DNA from: JBJGXI01 sp045635475
GTDB lineage: Bacteria > Bacillota > Bacilli > Bacillales > Amphibacillaceae
NCBI RefSeq assembly: GCF_045635475.1
Contig: NZ_JBJGXI010000001.1
Location: forward strand, 1-64,000
Length of the DNA stretch: 64,000 bases
Reading direction: 5' to 3'
Of this stretch, positions 33,881 to 42,273 are shown piece by piece. Numbering within the stretch: position 1 is the first letter of the stretch; the number at the start of each line of letters is the position of its first letter. The notes below the pieces were generated by a model. That model had not been told where the DNA came from. It made no database searches and saw nothing but the letters and a program-made list of their open reading frames with translations. The position numbers were made by a program, and so were the translations under genes.

Positions 33881-35671
33881 ATGATGGTGAGTGAAAATTA
33901 CCCAGCACTATTATCAATACAAGAATTAAAAAATAATTATATAGAAAAAAAGTGTACACCTGAAGAGGTAATAGCAGCGATTATTAAACGAGCTAACGAT
34001 GATGAAACGATGAATATTTGGATTGAAGCTCCTTCTATCGAAAAGATTCAGCCGTATTTAGAACAATTAGAATCGATAGATCCAGAACACGCACCACTCT
34101 GGGGTATTCCATTTGCGATTAAAGATAATATTGATTTAGCAGGTGTACCCACTACTGCTGGATGTGCAACATTTGGATATGAGCCGGACGAACACGCGAC
34201 TGTTGTCGGAAGGCTTATCGCAGCTGGTGCCATACCGGTTGGTAAAACGAATCTAGACCAATTTGCAACAGGGTTAGTAGGCACAAGAAGTCCGTATGGA
34301 GAAACACATAACGCACTGCGTCCTGAGCTTATAAGTGGCGGATCAAGCGCGGGCTCGGCAGTAGCGGTAGCAAGAGGACAAGTGGCATTTGCTTTAGGGA
34401 CAGATACAGCAGGTTCCGGTAGGGTGCCAGCAGCACTAAATAACCTTGTTGGGTTAAAAACTAGTGTTGGCGCGTGGCCTACAAAAGGGGTAGTTCCAGC
34501 TTGTGCAAGTATAGACTGTGTCACAGTGTTTGCTAATAGTTTAGAAGATGTCGTGGCGGTTGATGATGTAGCTCGAGGAATTGATAAAAATGATCCTTGG
34601 TCTAAGTTGGTTGCTAAGCCAGGATCCGCTTTACCAAAGAAAATATGTTTACCTAAAGGTAAAGTTGCCTTTTATGGTCCATTTGCCGATCAATATGAAG
34701 CTGCCTGGAATCGAACATTGGATATGATTACAGCGCTTGATATCCCAGTTGAGTATATTGACTATCAACTATTTAATGATGCGGCGGAAATTTTGTATGG
34801 AGGACCTTGGGTAGCGGAACGCTGGTCTGATTTAGGAGAGTTTATTGATGCGCATCCAGGAGAAATATTTCCCGTAACAGAGCAAGTGTTACGGTCAGGT
34901 TCAGCAGAGCAATATGATGCTGCTTCCGTTTTTACCGCAATGCATAAATTACAAGCGTATAAAATGGAAGCTCGGAAATTACTTGAAGATGCAGTTTTGG
35001 TATTGCCAACAGCAGGTGGAACGTGGACACGTGAGCAAGTTAGGCAAGATCCTATTGCAACGAATAGTGACATGGGAAGTTATACCAACCATTGTAATTT
35101 ACTAGATTTGTGTGCCATAGCCATTCCAGCAGGGGATGCAGAACCACACACACCATTTGGAATCACGATGTTTGCTTTGGCGGAAAATGAAGATTTGGTC
35201 TTAGGTGCTGCTGATTTATTTTTACATGATGGGTCTGAAGCGCGTGCTGAACTAGATGAAGAAAGTACTACACTTGTTGCGGTATGTGGCCTTCATATGC
35301 GAGGCTTTCCACTAGAGAAGGAGATGCTTGCTTCAGGTGCAACCTTTGCGCGAGAAGCCACCACGGCAAGTAAGTACCAATTTGTTAAACTGCCAACCAC
35401 CCCACCAAAACCGGGTCTTATAAAGAAGGAAACTGGTGGCGGTGCTATCGAGGTAGAGCTCTGGAAAATGCCTAAAAGCGCTTTTGCAAATTTTGTACTA
35501 TCTATCCCGGCCCCACTAGGTATTGGTAAGGTTGAACTTAGTGATGGGTGTGAGGTACCTGGATTTATATGTGAAGGGTATCAGTTGGAGGGTGCAGAGG
35601 ATATTACGGCGGTTGGTGGTTGGAGAGCGGTCGGTTGTGGGGTGCCTGTCACTTCCCGAAGTTTGTCATAA
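33881..35671 (+). CDS. atzF: Allophanate hydrolase, AtzF type
   Basis: This 596-aa protein has an N-terminal amidase-signature domain with Lys in GIPFAIKDNIDLAGV near 85, Ser in SGGSSAGSAVAVARG near 155 and Ser in GTDTAGSGRVPAALN near 178, the Ser-cisSer-Lys triad. A C-terminal AtzF domain (VCGLHMRGFPLEKEMLASGATF to the GGWRAV end) follows. AtzF splits allophanate to CO2 and ammonia. The last 11 or so residues (GCGVPVTSRSLS) are encoded by a REP-like element at 35641, which appears to have replaced the original stop. The core fold looks complete. ATG 33881 has AAGGGAG upstream. Confidence 0.85.
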   Translation: MMVSENYPALLSIQELKNNYIEKKCTPEEVIAAIIKRANDDETMNIWIEAPSIEKIQPYLEQLESIDPEHAPLWGIPFAIKDNIDLAGVPTTAGCATFGYEPDEHATVVGRLIAAGAIPVGKTNLDQFATGLVGTRSPYGETHNALRPELISGGSSAGSAVAVARGQVAFALGTDTAGSGRVPAALNNLVGLKTSVGAWPTKGVVPACASIDCVTVFANSLEDVVAVDDVARGIDKNDPWSKLVAKPGSALPKKICLPKGKVAFYGPFADQYEAAWNRTLDMITALDIPVEYIDYQLFNDAAEILYGGPWVAERWSDLGEFIDAHPGEIFPVTEQVLRSGSAEQYDAASVFTAMHKLQAYKMEARKLLEDAVLVLPTAGGTWTREQVRQDPIATNSDMGSYTNHCNLLDLCAIAIPAGDAEPHTPFGITMFALAENEDLVLGAADLFLHDGSEARAELDEESTTLVAVCGLHMRGFPLEKEMLASGATFAREATTASKYQFVKLPTTPPKPGLIKKETGGGAIEVELWKMPKSAFANFVLSIPAPLGIGKVELSDGCEVPGFICEGYQLEGAEDITAVGGWRAVGCGVPVTSRSLS

Positions 35672-35680
35672 TGTGTCGAC
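35641..35680 (+). repeat. REP-like element copy at the end of atzF
   Basis: GGTGCCTGTCACTTCCCGAAG followed by TTTGTCATAATGTGTCGAC is the cleanest copy of this repeat in the window. It lies across the atzF stop codon. A matching inverted copy is at 36845-36866, on the other side of the transposase gene. Confidence 0.8.
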
Positions 35681-35701
35681 TGGAGAGTGTAGGATTTAGA
35701 A

Positions 35702-35729
35702 GGAACACTTTTGGGTGTTCTTTTTTTAT
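35702..35729 (+). terminator. Terminator of the cyanuric acid operon
   Basis: GAACAC-TTTTGG-GTGTTC followed by seven or more T. The same hairpin (GAACAC...GTGTTC + T-run) occurs at 52162-52188 after a sulfatase gene, and a decayed form at 1373-1422, so the terminator may be part of the REP-type unit. Confidence 0.85.
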
Positions 35730-35949
35730 ATGTCAATGATTGTTCATTCATTAACTGTTTTGGTGGGTAAGTGGTTAATATGTCTAAAGTGTCAATTTGA
35801 TTTTGTTTGTTTAGTGGTTTTTGGATTTTTCTCTATGGGGAATTGTAATTTGATAGGTGGTAGCAGGTCTAAATTGTTATTCTGGGATTTTTACACTTCT
35901 GGAGAAATGGTTTATCTTATGGATAAACTGAATTGTACAAGAGGTGTAA

Positions 35950-36258
35950 TTGATTCAGGTGATAGCTAGTATAGGGCTAAAGGGAATCGAAGGGGACCGA
36001 GTCCAAGTGGAAGTGCAGCTGCTTCCTGGGGTGGAGGGTGTTGGATTTATTATCTTAAATGAAGAGCAGCGAAAGATCGTACAGCAATGGGAAAGCGAGT
36101 ACAATTGTAGTACAAGGGTACAGATGAAGATTCTCCGGCTTGCAAGAACGATCGCTGATTTAAGTGGCAGCGCACATATAACGAGCGAATCAATCTGGGA
36201 AGCAGCTAGCATGCGTCGCAGCGGATCACGTATACCAAAGAAAGGAAAGGTGCAATAA
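35950..36258 (+). pseudogene. comM: comM/yifB Mg-chelatase-like ATPase with internal deletion
   Basis: The frame begins with the ComM/YifB N-terminus (ASIGLKGIEGDRVQVEVQLL), goes directly into unrelated or distorted sequence, then into the extreme C-terminus (RVQMKILRLARTIADLSGSAHITSESIWEAASMRR). Roughly 400 residues, including the whole AAA+ ATPase core, are missing. The 102-codon open frame is therefore a deletion product and not a working gene. Confidence 0.75.
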
Positions 36259-36259
36259 A

Positions 36260-36826
36260 TTGGCAAGAAAGAAACGAATTTGGATACCGAACGCCTTCTA
36301 TCATGTTGTTTGTCGCGGAAACCGCCGCGATGCTCTTTTTAAAGATGAAGGTGATTTTAAGATTTTTCTCCATATGCTCCACAAAGTAAAGGAAAAGACC
36401 TCATTTGAACTAGCCTCCTACTGCCTAATGACCAATCATTTTCATCTGCAATTACGCTCCAAAGAGCAATCCATTTCAAAGGTAATGTCCCTCCTCAACA
36501 AACGGTATGCCGACTATTATAATACGAAAAACCGAATTACTGGCCACGTCTTTGAGAAGCGTTATTATGACAAGATCATCGACTCGAAGCAAGGCATGCT
36601 TGAAGTAAGTCGCTACATACACCTGAATCCTTTCGAAGCATGAATGACCAACAAGGCTGAGGATTATCGGTGGAGTAGCTATCGGTATTATCTGTATGCG
36701 TCTGGTTCACCGGTAGTAAATACGAGTTTTATAATGGATTACTATTCGGGGAGTATGTGGGAGAGGCGGCGGAAGTATAGGGAGTTTGTAGAGCGTGATG
36801 ATATGAGGTTTGGACCTCGTACTTAA
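36260..36826 (+). pseudogene. REP-associated tyrosine transposase (RAYT) with one in-frame stop
   Basis: The reading runs as MARKKRIWIPNAFYHVVCRG, the HUH-type TNHFHLQLRS near 55, and the catalytic Tyr in VSRYIHLNPFEA near 122, then a TGA at 36641-36643 and, in the same frame, MTNKAEDYRWSSYRYYLYAS to a stop at 36826. One CGA-to-TGA change would explain it. The start is TTG 36260 with AAAGGAAAGGTG. The REP-like repeats at 35641 and 36845 (inverted) flank the region, as expected for a RAYT and its cognate REPs. Readthrough is possible but not expected. Confidence 0.8.
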
Positions 36827-36844
36827 GTGAATTAGTTTGATAAG

Positions 36845-36866
36845 ACTGTGGAAGTGACAGGGACCT
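36845..36866 (-). repeat. Inverted REP-like copy after the RAYT
   Basis: GTGGAAGTGACAGGGACCTAA is the reverse complement of the REP core (GGTCCCTGTCACTTCC). With 35641 it brackets the comM remnant and transposase. Confidence 0.75.
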
Positions 36867-36947
36867 AATAAAGTGAAATGTACTCAGAATACAACTTGAG
36901 TAGTGATACTAAATATGATACTATTCATGAAAGAGAGGTATATAAAT

Positions 36948-37172
36948 TTGACCAGCATTTATAAAATAATTAGTAAAATGAAGCAACAACCAAGAGGAAT
37001 TAGCTATAGTGATGCGGCAAAAGTTCTTGTTTATTATGGTTATGTGCTTGTTCGCAAAAGAGGATCTCATCGATATTTTCGCAATGATGCTGGTGAATTA
37101 ATCATGATAAAAGAGAAGAATCCACTCAAGATTTCTTATGTAAATGAAATTTTAGAAAGGATTGGGGAATAA
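36948..37172 (+). CDS. hicA: HicA-type mRNA interferase toxin
   Basis: This is a 74-aa protein with the HicA double-stranded RNA-binding fold: VLVYYGYVLVRKRGSHRYFRN holds the catalytic His in GSHRYF, followed by a short strand and terminal helix (NPLKISYVNEILERIG). HicA toxins cleave mRNA and are neutralised by HicB. I chose TTG 36948 because AGAGAGG is well placed; in-frame GTG 36903 and ATGs between lack good sites. The antitoxin gene follows 49 bp later. Confidence 0.8.
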   Translation: MTSIYKIISKMKQQPRGISYSDAAKVLVYYGYVLVRKRGSHRYFRNDAGELIMIKEKNPLKISYVNEILERIGE

Positions 37173-37221
37173 TCTCATCATATAATTTAAAATATCCTTA
37201 CAATCAAGGGGCGTATGTCTA

Positions 37222-37587
37222 ATGAGTAATATAATTACGAAAGACCTTTCTTATTACTTATCTTTAAACTATACAGTAATGGTCAATAAAGTTAACGAAG
37301 AGCGTGGCGCGTACTACTTTGGCAAGATTGCTGAATTAGAAGGTTGTCATACGGATGCCGAAACAGTAGAAGAATTAATGGAAGAACTTGAAGAGGTTAA
37401 AGAAGAATATTTAAAAATTAAATTGGAACACGGTGATCTAATTCCAGAACCAAATGATATGCCAAGTGGGAGAATTGTATTAAGAATGCCTAAAACATTA
37501 CATTGGAGATTAGCAGCAGAGGCTGCACAAGAAGGCGTTTCTTTAAATCAGTATATGATTTATAAATTGTCGCAAGGGTTGGAGTAA
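37222..37587 (+). CDS. hicB: HicB-type antitoxin
   Basis: The 121-aa protein has a partial RNase H-like HicB fold (YYFGKIAELEGCHTDAETVEELMEELEEV) and a C-terminal DNA-binding RHH/HTH-like segment (GRIVLRMPKTLHWRLAAEAAQEGVSLNQYM). It would bind HicA and autoregulate the operon. Start ATG 37222. Its stop is immediately followed by a REP-like copy. Confidence 0.85.
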   Translation: MSNIITKDLSYYLSLNYTVMVNKVNEERGAYYFGKIAELEGCHTDAETVEELMEELEEVKEEYLKIKLEHGDLIPEPNDMPSGRIVLRMPKTLHWRLAAEAAQEGVSLNQYMIYKLSQGLE

Positions 37588-37591
37588 GATG

Positions 37592-37613
37592 GGTGCCACT
37601 TCCCGAAGTTTCC
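37592..37613 (+). repeat. REP-like element copy after hicB
   Basis: GGTGCCACTTCCCGAAGTTTCC is a short form of the repeat with the TGTC part missing. It runs directly into palindromic element copy C. Confidence 0.6.
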
Positions 37614-37616
37614 AAT

Positions 37617-37695
37617 GGAACAGCGGGTTTACTGTTCTGGTCTATGAGAATAAAACATAAGGTCCTGTTGGGACGATAAACCTGACCCCACGGCC
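37617..37695. repeat. Palindromic ~80-bp element, copy C
   Basis: The arms (GGAACAGCGGGTTTACTG... and ...GATAAACCTGACCCCACGG) and the centre GGTCTATGAGAATAAAACAT match copies A, B and D. The left arm lacks TCAGG, so the stem is weaker. Confidence 0.8.
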
Positions 37696-37799
37696 AACTA
37701 GGCGGTGTATTCAATCAGAGGATAGGTCATTTTGGTGGGATGACAATAGTATTTAAAAATAGAGTATCAAATTGCATAACAATCTAATACTCTATTTCT

Positions 37800-38297
37800 C
37801 TATGGTTTATACTCTTCACCACTTCGAATAAAATGAGCAACAAACTGAAAAGCATCATCTAACGTCCATACATCCCAATTATCTTGTCTTCTATTCCAAT
37901 CGCCAGGAAAGTAATGATGGTGATGTGGTTCTGAATCGAACTGTAATTCAGGTGGTGTGTCTTCGGGGTTGTGGGGATCATTCCCCCATGCAGAAATGTG
38001 TTGTTTATGTTTTCCTTTTTTCGGTATAATAACTCTCCAATGGTACATATATTTAATAACTCTGCCATCTTTATATTTTTCGACGGCAAGCAACCCTGTT
38101 TTTCCATAAACCGGGTGCTCGATTAAAGGAAATAAAACCGATAATACATTTGATGTTAATTTCATTCTTGGGTACACCTTATCCTTACCGGGTACGTAAG
38201 CGTATTTTTCAAATATATCTTCATATTTTTCTAATATAGCAGGAATGTCAGCAGGATGGAGGAGCAAGTCAACATCGGTATAAGTTCTACTCTCCAT
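37800..38297 (-). CDS. TumE/DUF6516-like toxin
   Basis: This 165-aa protein has the pattern of the TumE toxin family: YMYHWRVIIP followed by HISAWGNDPHNPEDTP and the His-rich SEPHHHHYFPGDW, then a final helix (TLDDAFQFVAHFI). Typical TumE proteins are about 110 aa; here an N-terminal extension of about 55 residues is present. It starts within the last codons of the upstream HTH gene (11-bp overlap), which fits an antitoxin-toxin operon. The assignment is from pattern recognition, not a profile search. Confidence 0.6.
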   Translation of the reverse strand: MESRTYTDVDLLLHPADIPAILEKYEDIFEKYAYVPGKDKVYPRMKLTSNVLSVLFPLIEHPVYGKTGLLAVEKYKDGRVIKYMYHWRVIIPKKGKHKQHISAWGNDPHNPEDTPPELQFDSEPHHHHYFPGDWNRRQDNWDVWTLDDAFQFVAHFIRSGEEYKP

Positions 38298-39060
38298 TTT
38301 TCCAATCTCCGTAAACTTTATTCTTTAAATCTCGAAGTTCTTCTTCTAAACTCTCCCATTCGTAATAGTCCAACAGGCTATCCTCTTCATTGTGATTGTG
38401 ATCTAATGTTGGGAAGGCTTCTTTAACTGTATCAACTTTATATTTCATTTGAAATTCTAACAGTTCTTCCACAATTTCCTTCAACCGTTCTTCCGGTTTT
38501 TGATTCCATAACTTTCTTTGTTGATACATCATTTGTATTTTAATTGCATATACCGTATCATGCCATAATGGTATCATGTGTTTTGGGATGCGATGGTGGG
38601 ATTTATGGTCAATATATTCGAATCCGTCTTTTACATATTTATTTAAGGTTACAGTTGAAACCCCAAGCTGTTCAGCGGCTTCTGACGGTGTTAATAGATA
38701 AGATTTATGATAGTTGAAGGAAATCTCTCGTCCACCAATTTGATAATACCATTGTTCAAAGTCTACTTTTAACTTACCAAATTTATAATCGTCGGTGGCA
38801 GGGTGGTCCATGCTAATTAATCGTTCCAGCCATTTCAGTAGGGTTGTCCGATTTTTTTCGGATGTGATAAACATTTCATTAAAATGAAGATGTTGTGTAT
38901 TAATATGCACACTTTTAATCCGGTCACTAAATACTCCCATCATCATCATAACTAACTGACTAAGGATATAGCTAGTTTCTTTTTCAATCTTTGGCTTGTT
39001 CTGCTCCTTGTATGCCCGATCAATATCTTTACCTGTCTCTTCATATACAGCTAAACTCAT
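38287..39060 (-). CDS. HTH protein, probable antitoxin partner
   Basis: This 257-aa protein has an N-terminal helical part that may dimerise, a MerR/excisionase-like helix-turn-helix near 125-165 (LTPSEAAEQLGVSTVTLNKYVKDG...HHRIPKHMIPLW), and a helical acidic C-terminal tail. ATG 39060 has AGGAGG at 10-nt spacing. It overlaps the TumE-like gene and would be its antitoxin and repressor (inference from order and domain). TumA-type antitoxins are smaller, so this is a variant or a different family. Confidence 0.6.
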   Translation of the reverse strand: MSLAVYEETGKDIDRAYKEQNKPKIEKETSYILSQLVMMMMGVFSDRIKSVHINTQHLHFNEMFITSEKNRTTLLKWLERLISMDHPATDDYKFGKLKVDFEQWYYQIGGREISFNYHKSYLLTPSEAAEQLGVSTVTLNKYVKDGFEYIDHKSHHRIPKHMIPLWHDTVYAIKIQMMYQQRKLWNQKPEERLKEIVEELLEFQMKYKVDTVKEAFPTLDHNHNEEDSLLDYYEWESLEEELRDLKNKVYGDWKNGE

Positions 39061-39338
39061 AATACCCACACCTCCTCACCTCCATTATAGCTTGGTCCTT
39101 TGTGAAAGGTCAACTTTACTAACTTAATGAATATATTATTTCATTAACTAATATACCCATACAATCCTATGTTCTATACTATACACAAATCATTTTGACA
39201 CATATAATCACCAACTACTCCTAGAATATATGCAAGGGGAACTACAGATATAACATTGCCGCGTGGAGCGTAGCTATATTAGTGCCAGTGCTTAGCCACT
39301 TCTTTATAACAAATGAACATGTCAGAAGAGCAGCGGGT
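39061..39338. other. Intergenic region upstream of the HTH-toxin operon
   Basis: AT-rich DNA without a gene; it should hold the minus-strand promoter of the HTH gene. A partial copy of the palindromic element's left end (AGCAGCGGGTGGAACAG) lies at 39329-39345, overlapping copy D. Confidence 0.4.
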
Positions 39339-39424
39339 GGAACAGAGGGTCAGGTTTACTGTTGCGGTCTATGAGAATAAAATTTAAGTTCCATGCTGGA
39401 ACGACAAACCTGACCCCGCGTTCC
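39339..39424. repeat. Palindromic ~80-bp element, copy D
   Basis: The arms GGAACAGAGGGTCAGGTTTA and ACAAACCTGACCCCGCGTTCC flank GGTCTATGAGAATAAAATTT. The terminal 27 bp pair almost fully. An open frame through it (39362-39550) is not a gene. Confidence 0.85.
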
Positions 39425-39445
39425 AATTTAACTTCATATAACCTT

Positions 39446-39478
39446 AAACCTTGTGTTGATGACGCAAGGTTTTTTTAT
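39446..39478 (+). terminator. Orphan terminator
   Basis: AAACCTTGTG pairs with CGCAAGGTTT (one G-U) and is followed by TTTTTAT. No plus-strand gene lies directly before it; it may protect the next operon from readthrough or be left from a lost gene. Confidence 0.7.
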
Positions 39479-39645
39479 GTTGTAAAAGGTTGGACTGTAT
39501 GCTTTTATCACTGGAGTTTCTCAAGACACAAAAAATTCAGGTCACAATAGTACAAGAAACGGGTCACTATTATGGGTGCTGAGGTTTCTAAAAAGATGAT
39601 AAATTCATAGTAGTTACAAAAAAACGGATGGATTGGAGGAGTAAA

Positions 39646-41148
39646 ATGATGAAGTTATATTGGGGGGACTTGCATAATCACTGTGGAATTAGCTATGGTT
39701 TTGGAAGTCTAGACAATGCATTAATAGCTGCAAAAAAGCAATTAGATTTTGTTTGTATTATCGGGCACGCTGCATGGCACGACATACCTGATAGAACAGA
39801 AAAACTGGAATTTTTAGTTGATTTTCATGAAAAAGGTTTTAATAAACTGCAGGAAAATTGGAATGGAGTACGTGAAAAAGTGAAGGAAAGCAACATTCCA
39901 CATGAATTCGTTACATTTCAAGGGTATGAAGCACATTCAAGTGAGTATGGTGATCATCACATCATTTCTAAAGATGATGATTTACCACTAATTCAGGAAA
40001 AATCACCCTACGATATTATGAAAGCGTTACAAAATTATGATGTGTTTGCAATTCCACATCATGTAGGGTACACACCAGGTTATCGTGGAGGTAATTGGGA
40101 CACTTTTGATGAACAAATAAGCCCGGTCATTGAAGTGTTTTCAAAGCATGGGAGTGGCATGTCAGAAGATGCTCTTTACCCCTATTACCACGATATGGGT
40201 CCAAGAGATTCGAAGAGTACAGTGTTCGAGGCATTACGAAGAGGGCATAAATTTGGATTTGTTGGTTCGACAGATCACCATGCAGGATACCCGGGGTCTT
40301 ATGGTGATGGTCGTCTAGCCGTATTAGCAAATCAGAAAACCCGAGATGATATTTGGGAAGCACTTAGAGAACGCAGAACTTATGCAGTGACTGGAGACAA
40401 AATTGAATGCGATTTCAGAGTTAATGATAGTTTAATGGGGAGTGAAATCAGAGCTTCAGGGAATCGCAATATTAAATTTTCAGTTAAAGGTGAAGATTTC
40501 TTAGAAAAAATAATTCTCTATAAAAACTTAAAACCAATGGTTGTCGTGAATGGAGAAGATTTAGATGTGGCGAAAAGTAAAACAAGCAAATACAAACTCC
40601 GAATCGAAATGGGGTGGGGCAATGCTAAAGAAGGATTTGTTTGGAAAAGCAAAGCTGAAATCTCCAACGGAAAAATCTTAAAAGCAGAACCGTGTTTTAG
40701 AGGTAGAAGTGTATTAGCTCCTACGCCTGAAATGAAAGAAGATCCTGATATGAATGCATTACAAAATGAGATGTACAACGTTACCGATCAAGTTGTTGAA
40801 TGGGATGCAACTACGTTTAAGAATCCTACAACGCTTCACCCTCATACAAGTGCAATGATCTTAGAGGTGGAAGGTGACGAAGAAACGGTAGTTAAGACAA
40901 CTATAAATGGTGTGAAAGTTGAGACGAAGATAAAAGATATCAGAGATAAAAATATTACGCGCCACTTAGAAGAATATAACTCAGAAGCATTTGTGATTCA
41001 TAAAGCAGTACCTGAAGAAGCTTATACATTTGTAGGTGAGTGGAATGATGAACAGAAGGAAAATGATATAGATATTTACCATATGGAAGTAAGGCAGAAA
41101 AATCAACAAATGGCTTGGATTTCTCCAGTCTTTGTAAAAGCTGAATAG
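39646..41148 (+). CDS. DUF3604 / PHP-superfamily metal-dependent hydrolase
   Basis: This 500-aa cytoplasmic protein has PHP-type metal ligands: WGDLHNHCGISYG near 5-17, FVCIIGHAAWHD, FQGYEAHSS, AIPHHVGY and GSTDHHAGYPG near 222. The second half is a beta-rich, unassigned region. DUF3604 proteins occur in sugar and polysaccharide loci, often with sulfatases; the substrate is not known. ATG 39646 has GGAGGAG upstream. It opens the glycan operon. Confidence 0.75.
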   Translation: MMKLYWGDLHNHCGISYGFGSLDNALIAAKKQLDFVCIIGHAAWHDIPDRTEKLEFLVDFHEKGFNKLQENWNGVREKVKESNIPHEFVTFQGYEAHSSEYGDHHIISKDDDLPLIQEKSPYDIMKALQNYDVFAIPHHVGYTPGYRGGNWDTFDEQISPVIEVFSKHGSGMSEDALYPYYHDMGPRDSKSTVFEALRRGHKFGFVGSTDHHAGYPGSYGDGRLAVLANQKTRDDIWEALRERRTYAVTGDKIECDFRVNDSLMGSEIRASGNRNIKFSVKGEDFLEKIILYKNLKPMVVVNGEDLDVAKSKTSKYKLRIEMGWGNAKEGFVWKSKAEISNGKILKAEPCFRGRSVLAPTPEMKEDPDMNALQNEMYNVTDQVVEWDATTFKNPTTLHPHTSAMILEVEGDEETVVKTTINGVKVETKIKDIRDKNITRHLEEYNSEAFVIHKAVPEEAYTFVGEWNDEQKENDIDIYHMEVRQKNQQMAWISPVFVKAE

Positions 41149-41170
41149 TTAATCGGAAGAAGGTGTTACT

Positions 41171-42256
41171 TTGGGAAAAAAATTAAGATTTGGAATTGTT
41201 GGATGTGGTGGAATTGCGCAAGCTAAGCACTTTCCGAGCTTATCAAAGTTAGATGAAGTAGAGTTATACGGGTTCTCGGACCATGATGGTGAACGAGCAC
41301 TTGAAGCTAAACAGCAATTTGGAAGCAAGGAAGCGAAAGTATTTCCTACTTTTAAAGAAATGATTGCTGACAGTTCGATTGATGTCGTTCATGTATGTAC
41401 AAGTAACGATTCACATGCGGATTTAACAGTTCTAGGTTTAGAGGCAGGGAAGCATGTAATGTGTGAAAAGCCAATGGCTATTACCTCTTCCGAAGCAAGA
41501 AGAATGAATGAGGCAGCTGAGAGATCCAATAAGAAATTGACCATCGGCTACAATAATCGTTTTCGAAAAGATTCCATGTATTTAAAAAAGTTATGTGAAC
41601 AAGATGCTCTAGGTGATATTTACTTTGCAAAAGCACACGCTTTACGACGTTTGGGTGTACCAACTTGGGGAACCTTTTTAGACAAAGATATTCAAGGTGG
41701 TGGACCACTTATTGATATTGGTACCCATGCACTTGATTTAACGTTATGGCTAATGAACAACTATAAACCAAAGGTGGTTCTTGGTCAGACATTTCATAAA
41801 TTAAGTAAGTTAAAAGGGAGAGCAAACCCATATGGGGAGTGGGACCCAGAAGATTTTTCTGTAGAAGACTCCGCATTTGGAATGATCAAAATGGAAAACG
41901 GGGCAACCATTACGTTGGAGTCAAGTTGGGCATTGCACGTAAGACATGATGGAGCGGCAAAGACGACACTGTGTGGAACTAAAGCCGGAGCGGATATGTG
42001 GGATGGTCTTCATATAAACGGAGAAGAAAACGGCGAACTATATACAAGGCATATTGAACTCGAAAAGAAAGAAGTTAATTTTTTTGAAACAAAGCCTAGT
42101 ACGCCAGGGGAAGTGGAAGCACGTATGTGGGTTGAAGCGATCTTAGAAGATAAAGAGCCAGTTGTCACAGCGCATCAAGCTCTTGTTGTTACTGAAATAT
42201 TAGAAGCTTTATATGAATCTTCTCGAACTGGAAAAGCTATTTACTTTAACGAATAA
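41171..42256 (+). CDS. Gfo/Idh/MocA-family sugar oxidoreductase
   Basis: This 361-aa NAD(P)-dependent dehydrogenase has a Rossmann motif FGIVGCGGIAQAKH at 7-20, CEKPMAITSSEA near 98 with the catalytic Lys, and IDIGTHALDLTLWL near 180 with the active-site Asp and His. It probably oxidises or epimerises a sugar released from the imported glycan. The start is TTG 41171 with AAGGTG upstream, 22 bp after the previous gene. Confidence 0.85.
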   Translation: MGKKLRFGIVGCGGIAQAKHFPSLSKLDEVELYGFSDHDGERALEAKQQFGSKEAKVFPTFKEMIADSSIDVVHVCTSNDSHADLTVLGLEAGKHVMCEKPMAITSSEARRMNEAAERSNKKLTIGYNNRFRKDSMYLKKLCEQDALGDIYFAKAHALRRLGVPTWGTFLDKDIQGGGPLIDIGTHALDLTLWLMNNYKPKVVLGQTFHKLSKLKGRANPYGEWDPEDFSVEDSAFGMIKMENGATITLESSWALHVRHDGAAKTTLCGTKAGADMWDGLHINGEENGELYTRHIELEKKEVNFFETKPSTPGEVEARMWVEAILEDKEPVVTAHQALVVTEILEALYESSRTGKAIYFNE

Positions 42257-42273
42257 AAGAGAGAGGTGTGAGG

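Noticed and set aside
35715..35969. 84-aa open frame after atzF
   Set aside because: It starts inside the terminator, has no ribosome site and has hydrophobic, low-complexity content typical of AT-rich noncoding DNA.
39362..39550. 62-aa open frame across palindromic copy D
   Set aside because: It runs through the palindromic element and an orphan terminator; no ribosome site.
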